Part shown: positions 48,370 to 59,142 of the stretch, one piece after another
Layout of the letters: each line of letters begins with the position of its first letter
How positions within the stretch are numbered: the stretch's first letter is position 1
DNA from: Variovorax paradoxus
Lineage (GTDB): Bacteria > Pseudomonadota > Gammaproteobacteria > Burkholderiales > Burkholderiaceae_C
Length of the DNA: 64,000 nucleotides
Reading direction: 5' to 3'
NCBI RefSeq assembly: GCF_024734665.1
Contig: NZ_CP102931.1
Location: forward strand, 3,904,001 to 3,968,000
Made by a program: the position numbers and the translations under genes
Notes under the pieces: generated by a model
Seen by the model: the letters and a program-made list of their open reading frames with translations, nothing else
Databases searched by the model: none
Told to the model about the DNA's origin: nothing

Positions 48370-50454
48370 CTAGGTCTTGAGCGCGTCCAGCGCGGCCTCG
48401 AAATCCGATTCGTTTTCGAGCCGTCGCATCGGCGGCAGCGCCGACAGCAACCGGCGGCCATAGCCCATGGCCACCAGCCGCGTATCGCAGATCGCCAGCA
48501 CGCCGCTGTCGGTTTCCCGCCGAATCAACCGCCCCGCCCCCTGCTTGAGCGCCACGGCCGCCTCGGGCAGCGAATAGTCGGCAAACGAACTGCGTCCTTG
48601 TGATTCCAGGCGCTGTGAACGCGCCTCGACCAGCGGATCGTTGGGCGGCGGGAATGGCAGCTTGTCGATCACCACCAGCTGCAGTGCATCGCCCGGTGCA
48701 TCGAAGCCCTCCCAGAACGAGGCCGATGCCACCAGCACGCAACCCGCGCGCCCGGCGCTCGCGCCTTCGCGGAAGCGGTCCATCAGCACGCGCTTGGGCA
48801 ACTCGCCCTGCACCAGCACTTCGGGCCGCACTTGCGCGTCGAGCAGTTCGAACTGCTGCTTCATCGCGTCGCCAATGGTGCGCAGTGCTCGCAGCGTGGT
48901 CGTCAGCACCAGCGTGCGACCGCCGAGCTCCGTCGCGCCGCGCGCAGCCAATTCCGCGACGCGCTGGCTGTGCGACGGATCATTGGGCTTGGGAAACGCG
49001 CGCGGCACATAGAGCGCGGCCTGCGAGGCATAGTCGAACGGGCTCTGTACGCGCAGCACTTCCGCGTCCTGCAGTCCGCAGGGCTCGGTAAACCAGCGCA
49101 GCGTGGGCTCATCGCCCAGCGTGGCCGAGGTGAAGACCCAGGCACGGCCGCTGTCTTCCTGCGCCGCCGCTGCCTCGCGCGCCGGCCGCTCACCGTAACC
49201 GTCGAGATCTTCGTCGTCGTCATCGTCGCCAACATCAGCGTCTGCATCGACGATCTTGAGCACCCGCTTGCGCATGGCATCGGCGATGTCCAGCGGCGAC
49301 TCGATGAGCCGCAACTGCGTGCCCACATCGACCCAGCGCACCGAATCGACCTCGCACGGCAAGGCGAAGCGTGCGGTGCGTTTCGCGAGTTGACGGGCTC
49401 GCTCGTGCAGCCGCACAAAGTCGGGCGAAATTTCGCTGACGGTGGCAAGCCCCTCTGCAGCCAGCTCGAACGCGTGGAGCAGATCATCCAGCGCGCGCTG
49501 CCATGCATCGGGATCGATACCCTCGGGCGACGCGCCCAGCCAGCGCAGCTTGGCGCCCGGCCATTGCTTGCCGACCACCAGCCGCAGTTCGCGCGCCGCC
49601 CGCTCGAGCGCGCCGACCAGTTGCTGCCAATCGACGAGGCCGCGCGCATGTTGCAAGCCGGCCGCCAGCATGTCGCGCGCGAAGTCGAGCGCCTGGCCGC
49701 TACCGAGCTGGGCGCCGAGAAACTGCACGCCGGTTTCGTTGAGCTGGTGGGCCTCGTCGAACACCACCACGCTCACGGTCGGCAGCAGTTCGGCCATGCC
49801 GGTCTCGCGCACTGCGAGGTCGGCAAAGAACAGATGGTGGTTGATGACCACGATGTCGGCCGCCAGCGCCTCGCGCCGCGCCAGGTTGACATGGCAAGGC
49901 TTGAACTGCGGGCATTGCGCGCCCAGGCAGTTCTCTCGCGTGGAAGTGATCAGCGGAATCAGCGGCGAGCGCTCGTCGAGCCCGGGCAGCTCGGCCAGGT
50001 CGCCCGTGCGCGTGGCCTTCGACCACTGCTCGATCTTGGCGAGCGTGCGCAGGCTGCCTCGCTCGGGCAATGAGGCGTCATGACGCGCCTGGTCGAGCCG
50101 GTGCAGGCACAGGTAACTGGCGCGCCCCTTGAGCAGCGCCGTGCGCACCGGCAGACCGAAGGCTTCGACAAGACGCGGCAGATCACGGCCGAACAGCTGG
50201 TCCTGCAATGTCTTGGTGGCGGTCGACAGCAGCACGCGCTCACCACTCAGCAGGGCCGGCACGAGGTACGAAAAGGTCTTGCCCACCCCGGTGCCTGCCT
50301 CGACCACCAGCACGCCGCCCTGGTCGATGGTGCGGGCGACGGCCATCGCCATTTCGGTCTGGCCCGAGCGTTCGCGGAACTGGTCGGCGGCACGCGACAG
50401 CGCGCCGTCCTGCGCGAAGGCGTCGCGCACCTTGTCTTCGAGCGCACCTGTCAC
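48370..50454 (-). CDS. ATP-dependent DNA helicase, DinG/YoaA (XPD-like) family
   Basis: 694 residues. Walker A is EAGTGVGKT (52-60), the iron-sulfur cluster cysteines are Cys116, Cys176, Cys181 and Cys187, and DEAH is at 233-236. LKQGAGRLIRRETDSGVLAI is motif VI near the C terminus. The four Cys pattern and the overall order match the bacterial XPD-like helicases YoaA and DinG, which unwind 5'-3' DNA at stalled forks. YoaA is the closer match by length, but the name cannot be fixed here. A DUF465 protein is encoded just upstream, with a 4-nt overlap. Confidence 0.92.
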   Translation of the reverse strand: MTGALEDKVRDAFAQDGALSRAADQFRERSGQTEMAMAVARTIDQGGVLVVEAGTGVGKTFSYLVPALLSGERVLLSTATKTLQDQLFGRDLPRLVEAFGLPVRTALLKGRASYLCLHRLDQARHDASLPERGSLRTLAKIEQWSKATRTGDLAELPGLDERSPLIPLITSTRENCLGAQCPQFKPCHVNLARREALAADIVVINHHLFFADLAVRETGMAELLPTVSVVVFDEAHQLNETGVQFLGAQLGSGQALDFARDMLAAGLQHARGLVDWQQLVGALERAARELRLVVGKQWPGAKLRWLGASPEGIDPDAWQRALDDLLHAFELAAEGLATVSEISPDFVRLHERARQLAKRTARFALPCEVDSVRWVDVGTQLRLIESPLDIADAMRKRVLKIVDADADVGDDDDDEDLDGYGERPAREAAAAQEDSGRAWVFTSATLGDEPTLRWFTEPCGLQDAEVLRVQSPFDYASQAALYVPRAFPKPNDPSHSQRVAELAARGATELGGRTLVLTTTLRALRTIGDAMKQQFELLDAQVRPEVLVQGELPKRVLMDRFREGASAGRAGCVLVASASFWEGFDAPGDALQLVVIDKLPFPPPNDPLVEARSQRLESQGRSSFADYSLPEAAVALKQGAGRLIRRETDSGVLAICDTRLVAMGYGRRLLSALPPMRRLENESDFEAALDALKT

Positions 50455-50669
50455 GCCGGCTCTTTCGGATCGAGGTCGTTTTCAAGGCGCGTGATCTGGT
50501 CACGCAACGCGAGGCGGCGCTTTTTCAGGCGCCGCAGCAGCAGCTCGTCTTGCGGCGAGCCTTCGGCCAACCGGTCGATGGTGGCGTCGAGATCGGCGTG
50601 CTCGATGCGCAGTTCGATCAGCTGACGGGAAAGGGAGTGAAGATTGGAGTCCAACGGTGGGGAGCGCAC
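50451..50669 (-). CDS. DUF465/YdcH-like small coiled-coil protein
   Basis: 72 residues. A helical hairpin with heptads (LSRQLIELRIEHADLDATID and LLRRLKKRRLALRDQITRLE) matches the YdcH/DUF465 family of small proteins. Its stop overlaps the helicase start (ATGA), so translation is coupled. No function is established for the family. It diverges from the PP2C phosphatase gene, with 92 nt between starts; part of this region may be a shared promoter. Confidence 0.82.
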   Translation of the reverse strand: MRSPPLDSNLHSLSRQLIELRIEHADLDATIDRLAEGSPQDELLLRRLKKRRLALRDQITRLENDLDPKEPA

Positions 50670-50761
50670 GCGAAGTTTTTGCGGCGCATGTTCATTCGAT
50701 AATACGTCCTGACACGAATCTCCGAGCAGACAGAAACACGCGCTTCAGGCGCATATGCCTC

Positions 50762-51532
50762 ATGACCCAAGGCTTTCGACTCGCCGCGGCCACCGGACTC
50801 CACAAGGGAGACCGCCCGTACCAACAAGACCAGGTGCTGCTGATGAGCCATCCGCGTGTGCCTGGCTGCGTGCTGGGCATCGTGGCCGACGGCATGGGCG
50901 GCCGCAGCGGTGGCCGCAAGGCCTCTGACCAGGTGCTGATGACGGCACGCCAGCTCTTCACCCGCTACCAGCCCGGCCGCGACGACCCCGAAGCCGTGCT
51001 GAAGCAGATCCTCGAAGATTCGCACACGGTCATCAAGCTCACCGCCGTCTCCAGCGAACAGGAGCCGCACAGCACGCTGGCGGCCTTCCTCATGACCCCC
51101 AAGGGTGACTGCGCCTGGATCCACGCCGGCGACTCGCGCATCTATCACTTCCACGACGGCCAGCTCATCAGGCGCACGCGCGACCATTCGTACGTGCAGG
51201 TGCTGATCGACCGCGGCCAGATCACCGAGGCCGAGGCCAACATCCATCCGCAGGGCAACATCCTGCTCGGCTGCCTGGGCATGACGACCACGCCGCCGCC
51301 CGTCGACCCCTACTACATCCCGAAGCTGGCGGCGGGCGACCTGCTGATGGCTTGCAGCGACGGGCTCTGGCACTACTTCAGCCCAGAAGAACTGGCGAGC
51401 GTGCTGTATGCGCAGCCGCCGCGCGATGCGGTCGAAATCCTGGTGGGTGAAGCGCGCCGCCGGGCCCGGGGCACCGGCGACAACATCTCGATTGCCGTTC
51501 TGAAGCTCGACCCGCTACCGGTCGCCGCCTGA
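50762..51532 (+). CDS. PP2C-family serine/threonine protein phosphatase
   Basis: 256 residues from ATG 50762; an earlier in-frame ATG at 50657 would overlap the DUF465 gene. Metal-binding Asp residues are in RPYQQDQ (Asp23), VADGMGG (Asp43), ACSDGLW and GTGDNIS; GDSRIYHFHDG is also conserved. It should dephosphorylate Ser/Thr in the cytoplasm. No kinase gene is adjacent, so the partner is unknown. Convergent with the secreted coiled-coil gene (11 nt between stops). Confidence 0.92.
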   Translation: MTQGFRLAAATGLHKGDRPYQQDQVLLMSHPRVPGCVLGIVADGMGGRSGGRKASDQVLMTARQLFTRYQPGRDDPEAVLKQILEDSHTVIKLTAVSSEQEPHSTLAAFLMTPKGDCAWIHAGDSRIYHFHDGQLIRRTRDHSYVQVLIDRGQITEAEANIHPQGNILLGCLGMTTTPPPVDPYYIPKLAAGDLLMACSDGLWHYFSPEELASVLYAQPPRDAVEILVGEARRRARGTGDNISIAVLKLDPLPVAA

Positions 51533-51543
51533 GCGGTGCCCGG

Positions 51544-52206
51544 TCAGGGCGTGGGCGATGAAGCTGCCGGTGCCGGCAGTGGTGCCCCGCGCGGCTTGCT
51601 GCGGTTGGCGTTCTGCCGGTCGCGGCTGGCCCTGTGCTCTTCGGCGCGTTTCTGCTTGTCTTCAAAACGCTTGGCGGCCGTAGGCGCCTCGGCTTGACGC
51701 TGGGCCGCCTTGGCCTGCTCGTCGGCGTGCGCCTGCTGCTTGGACTGGAACTGACGCTCGCGCTCGGCTGTCTCGGCCGCTGTAGCTGCGCGGCTGGCCG
51801 CATGGTCGGCTGCGCGCTGTTCGCGCTCCTTCTGGCCCTGGACCGATTGCTCCTGCTTCTCGCGGGTGTCCTGCGGGCGCTGGGTGCCTGCCTTCTGGTC
51901 GAGCTTCTGCAGCTCGGCCGCGCCGCTGCGCTGGCGCAGGATGTCGTTTATGGCGGTTTCCTGCCGCTTGATGTTGTCGGTTTCCTTGCGGCGACGGCTG
52001 CGACTCTCGCGCAGGCAGTCTTCCACCGCGAACTTCTTGTAGCAGGCGGCCCGCTCTTCGACGAAGCGCTTCTCGATGGCCTCGCGCTCGGTGGAAAGCC
52101 GGCGCTTTTCGCCCTCGAGGTCGGCATTGCCCGCGGCGGCGTTGGACTGCGCCCACAGCGGCAGGCTGGCCAACGTCATGAGCAGGGCAAGAGCGAATTT
52201 TTTCAT
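51544..52206 (-). CDS. exported coiled-coil protein of unknown function
   Basis: 220 residues with a clear Sec signal (MKKFALALLMTLASLPLWAQ). The mature part is almost wholly charged helix, including EREAIEKRFVEERAACYKKF, then VEDCLRESRSRRRKETDNIK with two cysteines that could pair. A Gln/Glu/Lys/Ala-rich coiled coil and a Pro/Ala-rich tail follow. It is translationally coupled to zapE by a 4-nt overlap, although its predicted location is periplasmic. I recognise the general layout from conserved Burkholderiales proteins without a known role. Confidence 0.78.
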   Translation of the reverse strand: MKKFALALLMTLASLPLWAQSNAAAGNADLEGEKRRLSTEREAIEKRFVEERAACYKKFAVEDCLRESRSRRRKETDNIKRQETAINDILRQRSGAAELQKLDQKAGTQRPQDTREKQEQSVQGQKEREQRAADHAASRAATAAETAERERQFQSKQQAHADEQAKAAQRQAEAPTAAKRFEDKQKRAEEHRASRDRQNANRSKPRGAPLPAPAASSPTP

Positions 52207-53303
52207 GTGAGTCGGGTGTCGACGATGCGGCGTTCCAGGGCGAGAAACTCGCTCGATTGCATTTCGGTGAGCCGGGAGACCGTGCGCGGAAACTCGTGCG
52301 ACAGCGGCCCCTCGGTGTACAACGCCTCGGGCGGAACCTCAGCCGACATGATGAGCTTGCAGCGCCGGTCGTACAAGACGTCGACCAGCCACGTGAAACG
52401 GCGTGCTTCCGAAGCCATGCGCACCGGCATGTGCGGCACATCGGACAACAGCACGGTGTGGAACTGGCTCGCAATTTCGAGGTAGTCGTTCTGCGAGCGC
52501 GGACCGCCGCACAGCGTCTTGAAATCGAACCAGACCACGCCGCCGGCCTTGCGCCGAGCACGGATCTCGCGCTGCTCGATGTGCAGCACGGGGTTTTCGT
52601 CGGCCGTCTCGGCCAGCTTGTCGAAAGCCTTGCGCATTTCCTTCTCGGCCGCCGCGTCGTTCGGCGTGAGGTACATGCGCAGTTGTTCGAGCGTGCGGCG
52701 CCGGTAGTCGGTGCCGTTGTCGACGCTCAGCACTTCGAGCTTTTCGTTCAGCAGCGCGATGGCGGGCAGGATGCGGTCGCGGTGCAAGCCACCGGGGTAC
52801 AGATCGTCCGGCTTGAAATTGGAGGTGGTGACGAAACCCACGCCGTTCTCGAACAGCGACACCAGCAGCCGATGAAGAATCATCGCGTCGGTGATGTCCG
52901 CCACGTGGAACTCGTCGAAGCAGATCAGCTTGTAGCGCTTGGAAATGCGCAGCCCAAGCTCGTCGAGCGGATTGACCGTGCCCTGCAACTCGCGCAGTTC
53001 GCGGTGCACCTCGCGCATGAACTCGTGAAAGTGCAGGCGCGTCTTGCGCCGCAGCGGCACGGCGTTGAAGAACAGGTCCATCAGGAAGCTCTTGCCCCGC
53101 CCGACGCCACCGTACATGTAGACGCCGCGCGGAAGCTCCGGCCGGTTGATGAACTTCTTCAGCGCATTCGAGCGCTGGGCCTTGTACTCGGCCCATTCGT
53201 TGGCGCAGCGATCCAGTGCCTCCACGGCATGCAGTTGCGCTGGATCGCTGTGGAACCCGCGCGCTGCGAGTTCCGCCTCATAGGCCTGTTTGACGCTGGT
53301 CAA
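52203..53303 (-). CDS. zapE: cell-division ATPase ZapE (AFG1-like)
   Basis: 366 residues. Walker A is YGGVGRGKSFLMDLFF near residue 65, Walker B is YKLICFDEFHV near 135, and SVDNGTDYRRRTLEQLRMY and AEVPPEALYTEGPLSHEFPRT-type sequence mark the AFG1/ZapE family. ZapE acts on Z-ring stability in E. coli, and its mitochondrial relative AFG1 assists protein turnover. Location directly after lpd (16-nt gap) is typical of Burkholderiales. It overlaps the downstream secreted-protein gene. Confidence 0.94.
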   Translation of the reverse strand: MTSVKQAYEAELAARGFHSDPAQLHAVEALDRCANEWAEYKAQRSNALKKFINRPELPRGVYMYGGVGRGKSFLMDLFFNAVPLRRKTRLHFHEFMREVHRELRELQGTVNPLDELGLRISKRYKLICFDEFHVADITDAMILHRLLVSLFENGVGFVTTSNFKPDDLYPGGLHRDRILPAIALLNEKLEVLSVDNGTDYRRRTLEQLRMYLTPNDAAAEKEMRKAFDKLAETADENPVLHIEQREIRARRKAGGVVWFDFKTLCGGPRSQNDYLEIASQFHTVLLSDVPHMPVRMASEARRFTWLVDVLYDRRCKLIMSAEVPPEALYTEGPLSHEFPRTVSRLTEMQSSEFLALERRIVDTRLT

Positions 53304-53319
53304 AAGAAAGATCGCGAGA

Positions 53320-54750
<1,431 letters not shown>

Positions 54751-54764
54751 CTGATTTTTTCTCC

Positions 54765-56033
54765 TCAGATGTCGAACAGCAGGCGCGACGGGTCTTCCAG
54801 CGCTTCCTTCATGGCAACCAGGCCCAGCACGGCTTCGCGGCCGTCGATGATGCGGTGGTCGTAGCTCATGGCGAGGTAGTTCATCGGACGGATCACGATC
54901 TGGCCGTTTTCAACCACGGCGCGGTCCTTCGTGGCGTGCACGCCGAGGATGGCCGACTGGGGCGGGTTGATGATCGGGGTCGAGAGCATCGAGCCGAAGG
55001 TGCCGCCGTTCGAGATGGAGAACGTGCCGCCGGTCATGTCTTCGATGCCCAGCTTGCCGTCTTGCGCCTTCTTGCCGAACTCGGCGATCTTCTTCTCGAT
55101 GTCGGCAAAGCTCATCTGGTCGGCATTGCGCAGGATCGGCACCACCAGGCCGCGCGGCGAACCGACGGCAATGCCGATGTCGAAGTAGCCGTGGTACAGG
55201 ATGTCATTGCCGTCGACCGAGGCGTTGATCACCGGGTACTTCTTCAGCGCATGCACAGCGGCCTTCACAAAGAAGGACATGAAGCCGAGCTTCACGCCGT
55301 GTTCCTTGGTGAAGTTGTCCTGGAAGCGCTTGCGCAGCTCCATGACGGGCGCCATGTTGACTTCGTTGAACGTGGTCAGGATGGCGTTGGTCGACTGCGA
55401 TTGCAGCAGGCGCTCGGCGATGCGGGCGCGCAGGCGGCTCATCGGCACGCGCTGCTCCGGACGCTCACCCAGGTCGGGCGCACCGGTCGGTGCGGCAACT
55501 TGCGGCAGCGCCGGCTTGGCAGCCGGTGCCGCGATGGTGGCAGCCGCGGCAGGCTTGGCGCCCGAGGCAACCGCGCCGAGCACGTCACCCTTGGTGACGC
55601 GGCCGTCCTTGCCGGTGCCTGCGACGTCGCTGGTCTTCAGGTTGTTGTCTGCCAGCAGCTTGGCGGCTGCGGGCATGGCCACGTCGGACTTCGAACCGCC
55701 GGTGGCGGCTGCAGCTGCTGCCGGGGCAGGCGCTGCGGCAGCCGGAGCTGCTGCTGCGGGCGCTGCCGCCGGGGCTGCGGCCGAAGCCTTGCCTTCGGTG
55801 TCGATCTTGGCGATCAGCTGATCGGCCACCACGGTGGCGCCGTCGGGCTGCACGATTTCTGCCAGCACGCCAGCCGAAGGCGCGGGCACTTCGAGCACGA
55901 CCTTGTCGGTCTCGATTTCGATCAGGATTTCATCGACGGCGACGGCTTCGCCGGCCTTCTTCTTCCACGTGAGCATGGTGGCTTCGGCCACGGATTCGGA
56001 AAGCTGGGGGACTTTGACTTCTACGATAGACAT
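54765..56033 (-). CDS. sucB: dihydrolipoyl succinyltransferase (E2 of 2-oxoglutarate dehydrogenase)
   Basis: 422 residues. Lipoyl domain 1-80 with the modified Lys44 in [10 protein letters not shown]. An Ala/Pro-rich linker separates it from the peripheral subunit-binding domain ([20 protein letters not shown]). The catalytic domain ends in [20 protein letters not shown], with active His and Asp. It transfers the succinyl group to CoA in the TCA cycle. It follows sucA by 54 nt. Confidence 0.97.
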   Translation of the reverse strand: MSIVEVKVPQLSESVAEATMLTWKKKAGEAVAVDEILIEIETDKVVLEVPAPSAGVLAEIVQPDGATVVADQLIAKIDTEGKASAAAPAAAPAAAAPAAAAPAPAAAAAATGGSKSDVAMPAAAKLLADNNLKTSDVAGTGKDGRVTKGDVLGAVASGAKPAAAATIAAPAAKPALPQVAAPTGAPDLGERPEQRVPMSRLRARIAERLLQSQSTNAILTTFNEVNMAPVMELRKRFQDNFTKEHGVKLGFMSFFVKAAVHALKKYPVINASVDGNDILYHGYFDIGIAVGSPRGLVVPILRNADQMSFADIEKKIAEFGKKAQDGKLGIEDMTGGTFSISNGGTFGSMLSTPIINPPQSAILGVHATKDRAVVENGQIVIRPMNYLAMSYDHRIIDGREAVLGLVAMKEALEDPSRLLFDI

Positions 56034-56087
56034 TTGGAGTGAGCTCCGTTTTGTTCTTCAGGGTATTCGTGTGAAAAGAAACTGGTT

Positions 56088-58964
56088 TTACTTGGTCAGC
56101 ACGAAGCCCTTGAGCTTGCCAAACGCGCCATCGACGAGCGCCTTCTGCTGTTCCTGGTGCAGGTGCGAGTAGCCCACCGCCGGCGATGCCGAAGCGGCAC
56201 GGCCGGAGTAGCCGAGCTTCTGGCCGTCCTGCATGTTTTCGTGGATGTAGTGCTGCACGAAGAACCAGGCGCCCTGGTTCTGCGGCTCGTCCTGGCACCA
56301 GACCACGTCGACGAGGTTGGGGTACTTCTTGATCTCGGCGGCGAATGCCTTGTGCGGGAACGGATAGAGCTGCTCGACGCGGATGATCGCCACGTCTTCG
56401 TCGCCACGTTCTTCGCGCTTCTTGGCCAGGTCGTAGTACACCTTGCCCGAGCAGGCGATCAGGCGCTTGACCTTCTCGGCCTTCAGGCCCTTGCTGTCGG
56501 GAATGACGGTCTGGAAGCTGCCCTTGGTGAACTCGGACAGCGGCGAGGTCGCATCCTTGTTACGCAGCAGCGACTTCGGCGTCATGATGATCAGCGGCTT
56601 GCGCAGGTTGCGCACCATCTGGCGGCGCAGCACGTGGAAGATCTGGCTGGCCGTGGTCGGCTGCACCACCTGCATGTTGGTGTCGGCGCTCAGCTGCATG
56701 AAGCGCTCCAGGCGTGCCGAGCTGTGCTCGGGGCCCTGGCCTTCGTAGCCGTGCGGCAGCATCATCGTGATGCCGTTGACGCGGCCCCACTTCACTTCGC
56801 CCGAGGCGATGAACTGGTCGATCACCACTTGCGCGCCGTTCACGAAGTCGCCGAACTGGGCTTCCCAGATCACGAGCGTGTTCGGGTCGTTCGAGGCGTA
56901 GCCGTATTCGAACGCGAGCACTGCTTCTTCCGACAGGATCGAGTCGATCACGACGAAGGGAGCCTGGTTGTCGGCCACGTTCTGCAGCGGCGTGTAGGTG
57001 CCGGTGTCGAACTTCTCGCGGTTCTGGTCGTGCAGCACGGCGTGGCGGTGCGTGAACGTGCCGCGGCCCGAGTCTTCACCCGACAGGCGCACCGGGTAGC
57101 CGCTGGCCACCAGCGAGGCGAAGGCCATGTGCTCGCCCATGCCCCAGTCGACGTTGACGTCGCCGCGGCCCATGGCGGCGCGGTCGTCCAGCACCTTCTT
57201 CACGAGCGGATGCACGGTGAAGCCTTGCGGCGGCGTGGTGATCTTCTCGGCCAGGCGCTTCCACTCGGACGAGGGAATGGCGGTGTCGCCGGCGTCGGTC
57301 CACTTCTTGTTGAGGTACGGGCTCCAGTCGACGGCGTACTTGCTCTTGAAGTTGGTGAGCACGGGGTCGACCGTGTTCTTGCCTTCGTCGAAAGCCGCGC
57401 GCTGCGCCTTGACCATGTCGTCGCCGAGCGTGTCGCCCAGGCCTTGAGCGGCCAGCTTGTCGGCGTACAGCTTGCGCGTGCCGGGGTGCTGGGCGATCTT
57501 CTTGTACATCAGCGGCTGGGTGAGCGAAGGCGTGTCCTGCTCGTTGTGGCCCAGCTTGCGGAAGCAGATGATGTCGACGACCACGTCCTTCTGGAATTCC
57601 ATGCGGAAGTCCAGCGCGAGCTGGGTGGCGAGCACCACGGCTTCGGGGTCGTCACCGTTCACGTGCAGCACCGGTGCTTCGATCATCTTGACGATGTCGG
57701 TGCAGTACAGCGTCGAGCGGCTGTCGCGCGGGTCGCTGGTGGTGAAGCCGATCTGGTTGTTGATGACGATGTGCACCGTGCCGCCGGTGGAGTAGCCACG
57801 GGTTTCGGCCAGCGCCAGCGTTTCCATCACGACGCCCTGGCCTGCGAAGGCGGCGTCGCCGTGCACGATCACGGGCAGCACCTGCTTGCCCAGCGGGTCG
57901 GCGCGGCGGTCCATGCGGGCACGCACCGAGCCTTCGACCACGGGGTTCACGATTTCAAGGTGCGAGGGGTTGAACGCAAGGCTCAGGTGCACCGGGCCGC
58001 CGGGGGTGGTCACGTCCGAGCTGAAGCCCTGGTGGTACTTGACGTCGCCGCTGGGCAGGTCTTCGGGGGCGGTGTGATCGAACTCGGCGAACAGGTCGGC
58101 CGGCATCTTGCCGAGCGAGTTGACCAGCACGTTCAGGCGGCCGCGGTGGGCCATGCCGATCACGATTTCCTGCACGCCCTTGATGCCGGCCTGGTTGATC
58201 AGCTCGTCCATCGAGACGATGAAGCTTTCGCCGCCTTCGAGCGAGAAGCGCTTCTGGCCGACGTACTTGGTGTGCAGGAAGCGCTCGAGGCCTTCGGCCG
58301 CGGTCAGGCGGTTGAGCACGTGCTTCTTCTGCTCGGCGCTGAGCTTGGGATTGGTGCGGGCGCCTTCGAGCCGCTGCTGCCACCAGCGCTTGTGGTTCTG
58401 GTCGGTGGTGTACATGTACTCGGCACCCATCGTGCCGCAGTACGTTTCGCGCAAGGCGTTGAGCAGGTCGCGCAACGACATGGTCTCCTTGCCGAAGAAG
58501 GTGTTGCTGGTGTTGAACACCGTCTCGAGGTCGGCGTCGGTGAAGCCGTAGAACGAGGGCTCGAGTTCCGGAATGGCGGGACGCTCGGCGCGCTTGAGCG
58601 GGTCGAGGTCGGCCCAGCGGGCGCCGACATTGCGGTAGGCGGCAATCAGCTGCTGGACGGAAGTGCGCTTGCGGCCGAGTTCGGAATCAGCGCCGCTGGC
58701 CTGCACGACCTTGGTCGTGCCCTGCTTCGCGCGTTCGGCGAAAGCGTTGATGACCGGCAGGTGCGGGACGTCGCGGGTGTTGGTGCCGTCGGCGGCGGGA
58801 ACGTTCTGCAACGCGTCGAAATACGAACGCCAGTTGTCAGGCACGCTGCCGGGGTTGGAGAGGTAGTTCTCGTACATCTCCTCGACATAGGGCGCATTGC
58901 CGCCGAAGAGGTACGTGTTGCCTTGATAGGCGGTATACGCCGAGGGCGTCGATGAATCGCTCAT
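56088..58964 (-). CDS. sucA: 2-oxoglutarate dehydrogenase E1
   Basis: 958 residues, normal length. The N terminus (YQGNTYLFGGNAPYVEEMYE) is followed by ThDP- and substrate-binding regions: VIGMAHRGRLNVLVNSLGKM, SLAFNPSHLEIVNPVVEGSV, IVINNQIGFTTSDPRDSRST and MLPHGYEGQGPEHSSARLER. It decarboxylates 2-oxoglutarate and loads the E2 lipoyl. It is first in the sucA-sucB-lpd-zapE transcript; a promoter-like TTGACG and a 13-bp palindrome lie about 100 nt upstream. Confidence 0.97.
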   Translation of the reverse strand: MSDSSTPSAYTAYQGNTYLFGGNAPYVEEMYENYLSNPGSVPDNWRSYFDALQNVPAADGTNTRDVPHLPVINAFAERAKQGTTKVVQASGADSELGRKRTSVQQLIAAYRNVGARWADLDPLKRAERPAIPELEPSFYGFTDADLETVFNTSNTFFGKETMSLRDLLNALRETYCGTMGAEYMYTTDQNHKRWWQQRLEGARTNPKLSAEQKKHVLNRLTAAEGLERFLHTKYVGQKRFSLEGGESFIVSMDELINQAGIKGVQEIVIGMAHRGRLNVLVNSLGKMPADLFAEFDHTAPEDLPSGDVKYHQGFSSDVTTPGGPVHLSLAFNPSHLEIVNPVVEGSVRARMDRRADPLGKQVLPVIVHGDAAFAGQGVVMETLALAETRGYSTGGTVHIVINNQIGFTTSDPRDSRSTLYCTDIVKMIEAPVLHVNGDDPEAVVLATQLALDFRMEFQKDVVVDIICFRKLGHNEQDTPSLTQPLMYKKIAQHPGTRKLYADKLAAQGLGDTLGDDMVKAQRAAFDEGKNTVDPVLTNFKSKYAVDWSPYLNKKWTDAGDTAIPSSEWKRLAEKITTPPQGFTVHPLVKKVLDDRAAMGRGDVNVDWGMGEHMAFASLVASGYPVRLSGEDSGRGTFTHRHAVLHDQNREKFDTGTYTPLQNVADNQAPFVVIDSILSEEAVLAFEYGYASNDPNTLVIWEAQFGDFVNGAQVVIDQFIASGEVKWGRVNGITMMLPHGYEGQGPEHSSARLERFMQLSADTNMQVVQPTTASQIFHVLRRQMVRNLRKPLIIMTPKSLLRNKDATSPLSEFTKGSFQTVIPDSKGLKAEKVKRLIACSGKVYYDLAKKREERGDEDVAIIRVEQLYPFPHKAFAAEIKKYPNLVDVVWCQDEPQNQGAWFFVQHYIHENMQDGQKLGYSGRAASASPAVGYSHLHQEQQKALVDGAFGKLKGFVLTK

Positions 58965-59069
58965 GATCCGCTGACCTTCGCTTCCCTGAAGGAAGCACTA
59001 GCTGGTTAAGAAACCTTCCGCGACACGGCTGAACCGATTGGCGGATGCGACTGTGGCTGGGGAAGGGCC

Positions 59070-59097
59070 TGAGTACCTTGGCATTGTGCCACGTCAA
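59070..59097 (-). promoter_or_regulatory. possible sucA promoter with a palindrome in its spacer
   Basis: On the minus strand TTGACG (59097-59092) and TACTCA (59075-59070) are 16 nt apart; the -10 is poor. TGGCATTGTGCCA at 59079-59091 is a 5-bp inverted repeat with a 3-nt centre, lying in the spacer. That would suit a repressor site. Tentative. Confidence 0.3.
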
Positions 59098-59142
59098 CCA
59101 TATGACGGTTCGACGGAGCTTCGCAACCCCTGCCCCGCTCAC

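Noticed and set aside
56157..58955. A 932-codon open frame antisense to sucA
   Set aside because: Its translation is rich in His, Val, Arg and Gly in the pattern produced by the complement of GC-rich codons, and sucA on the other strand is a complete conserved enzyme.
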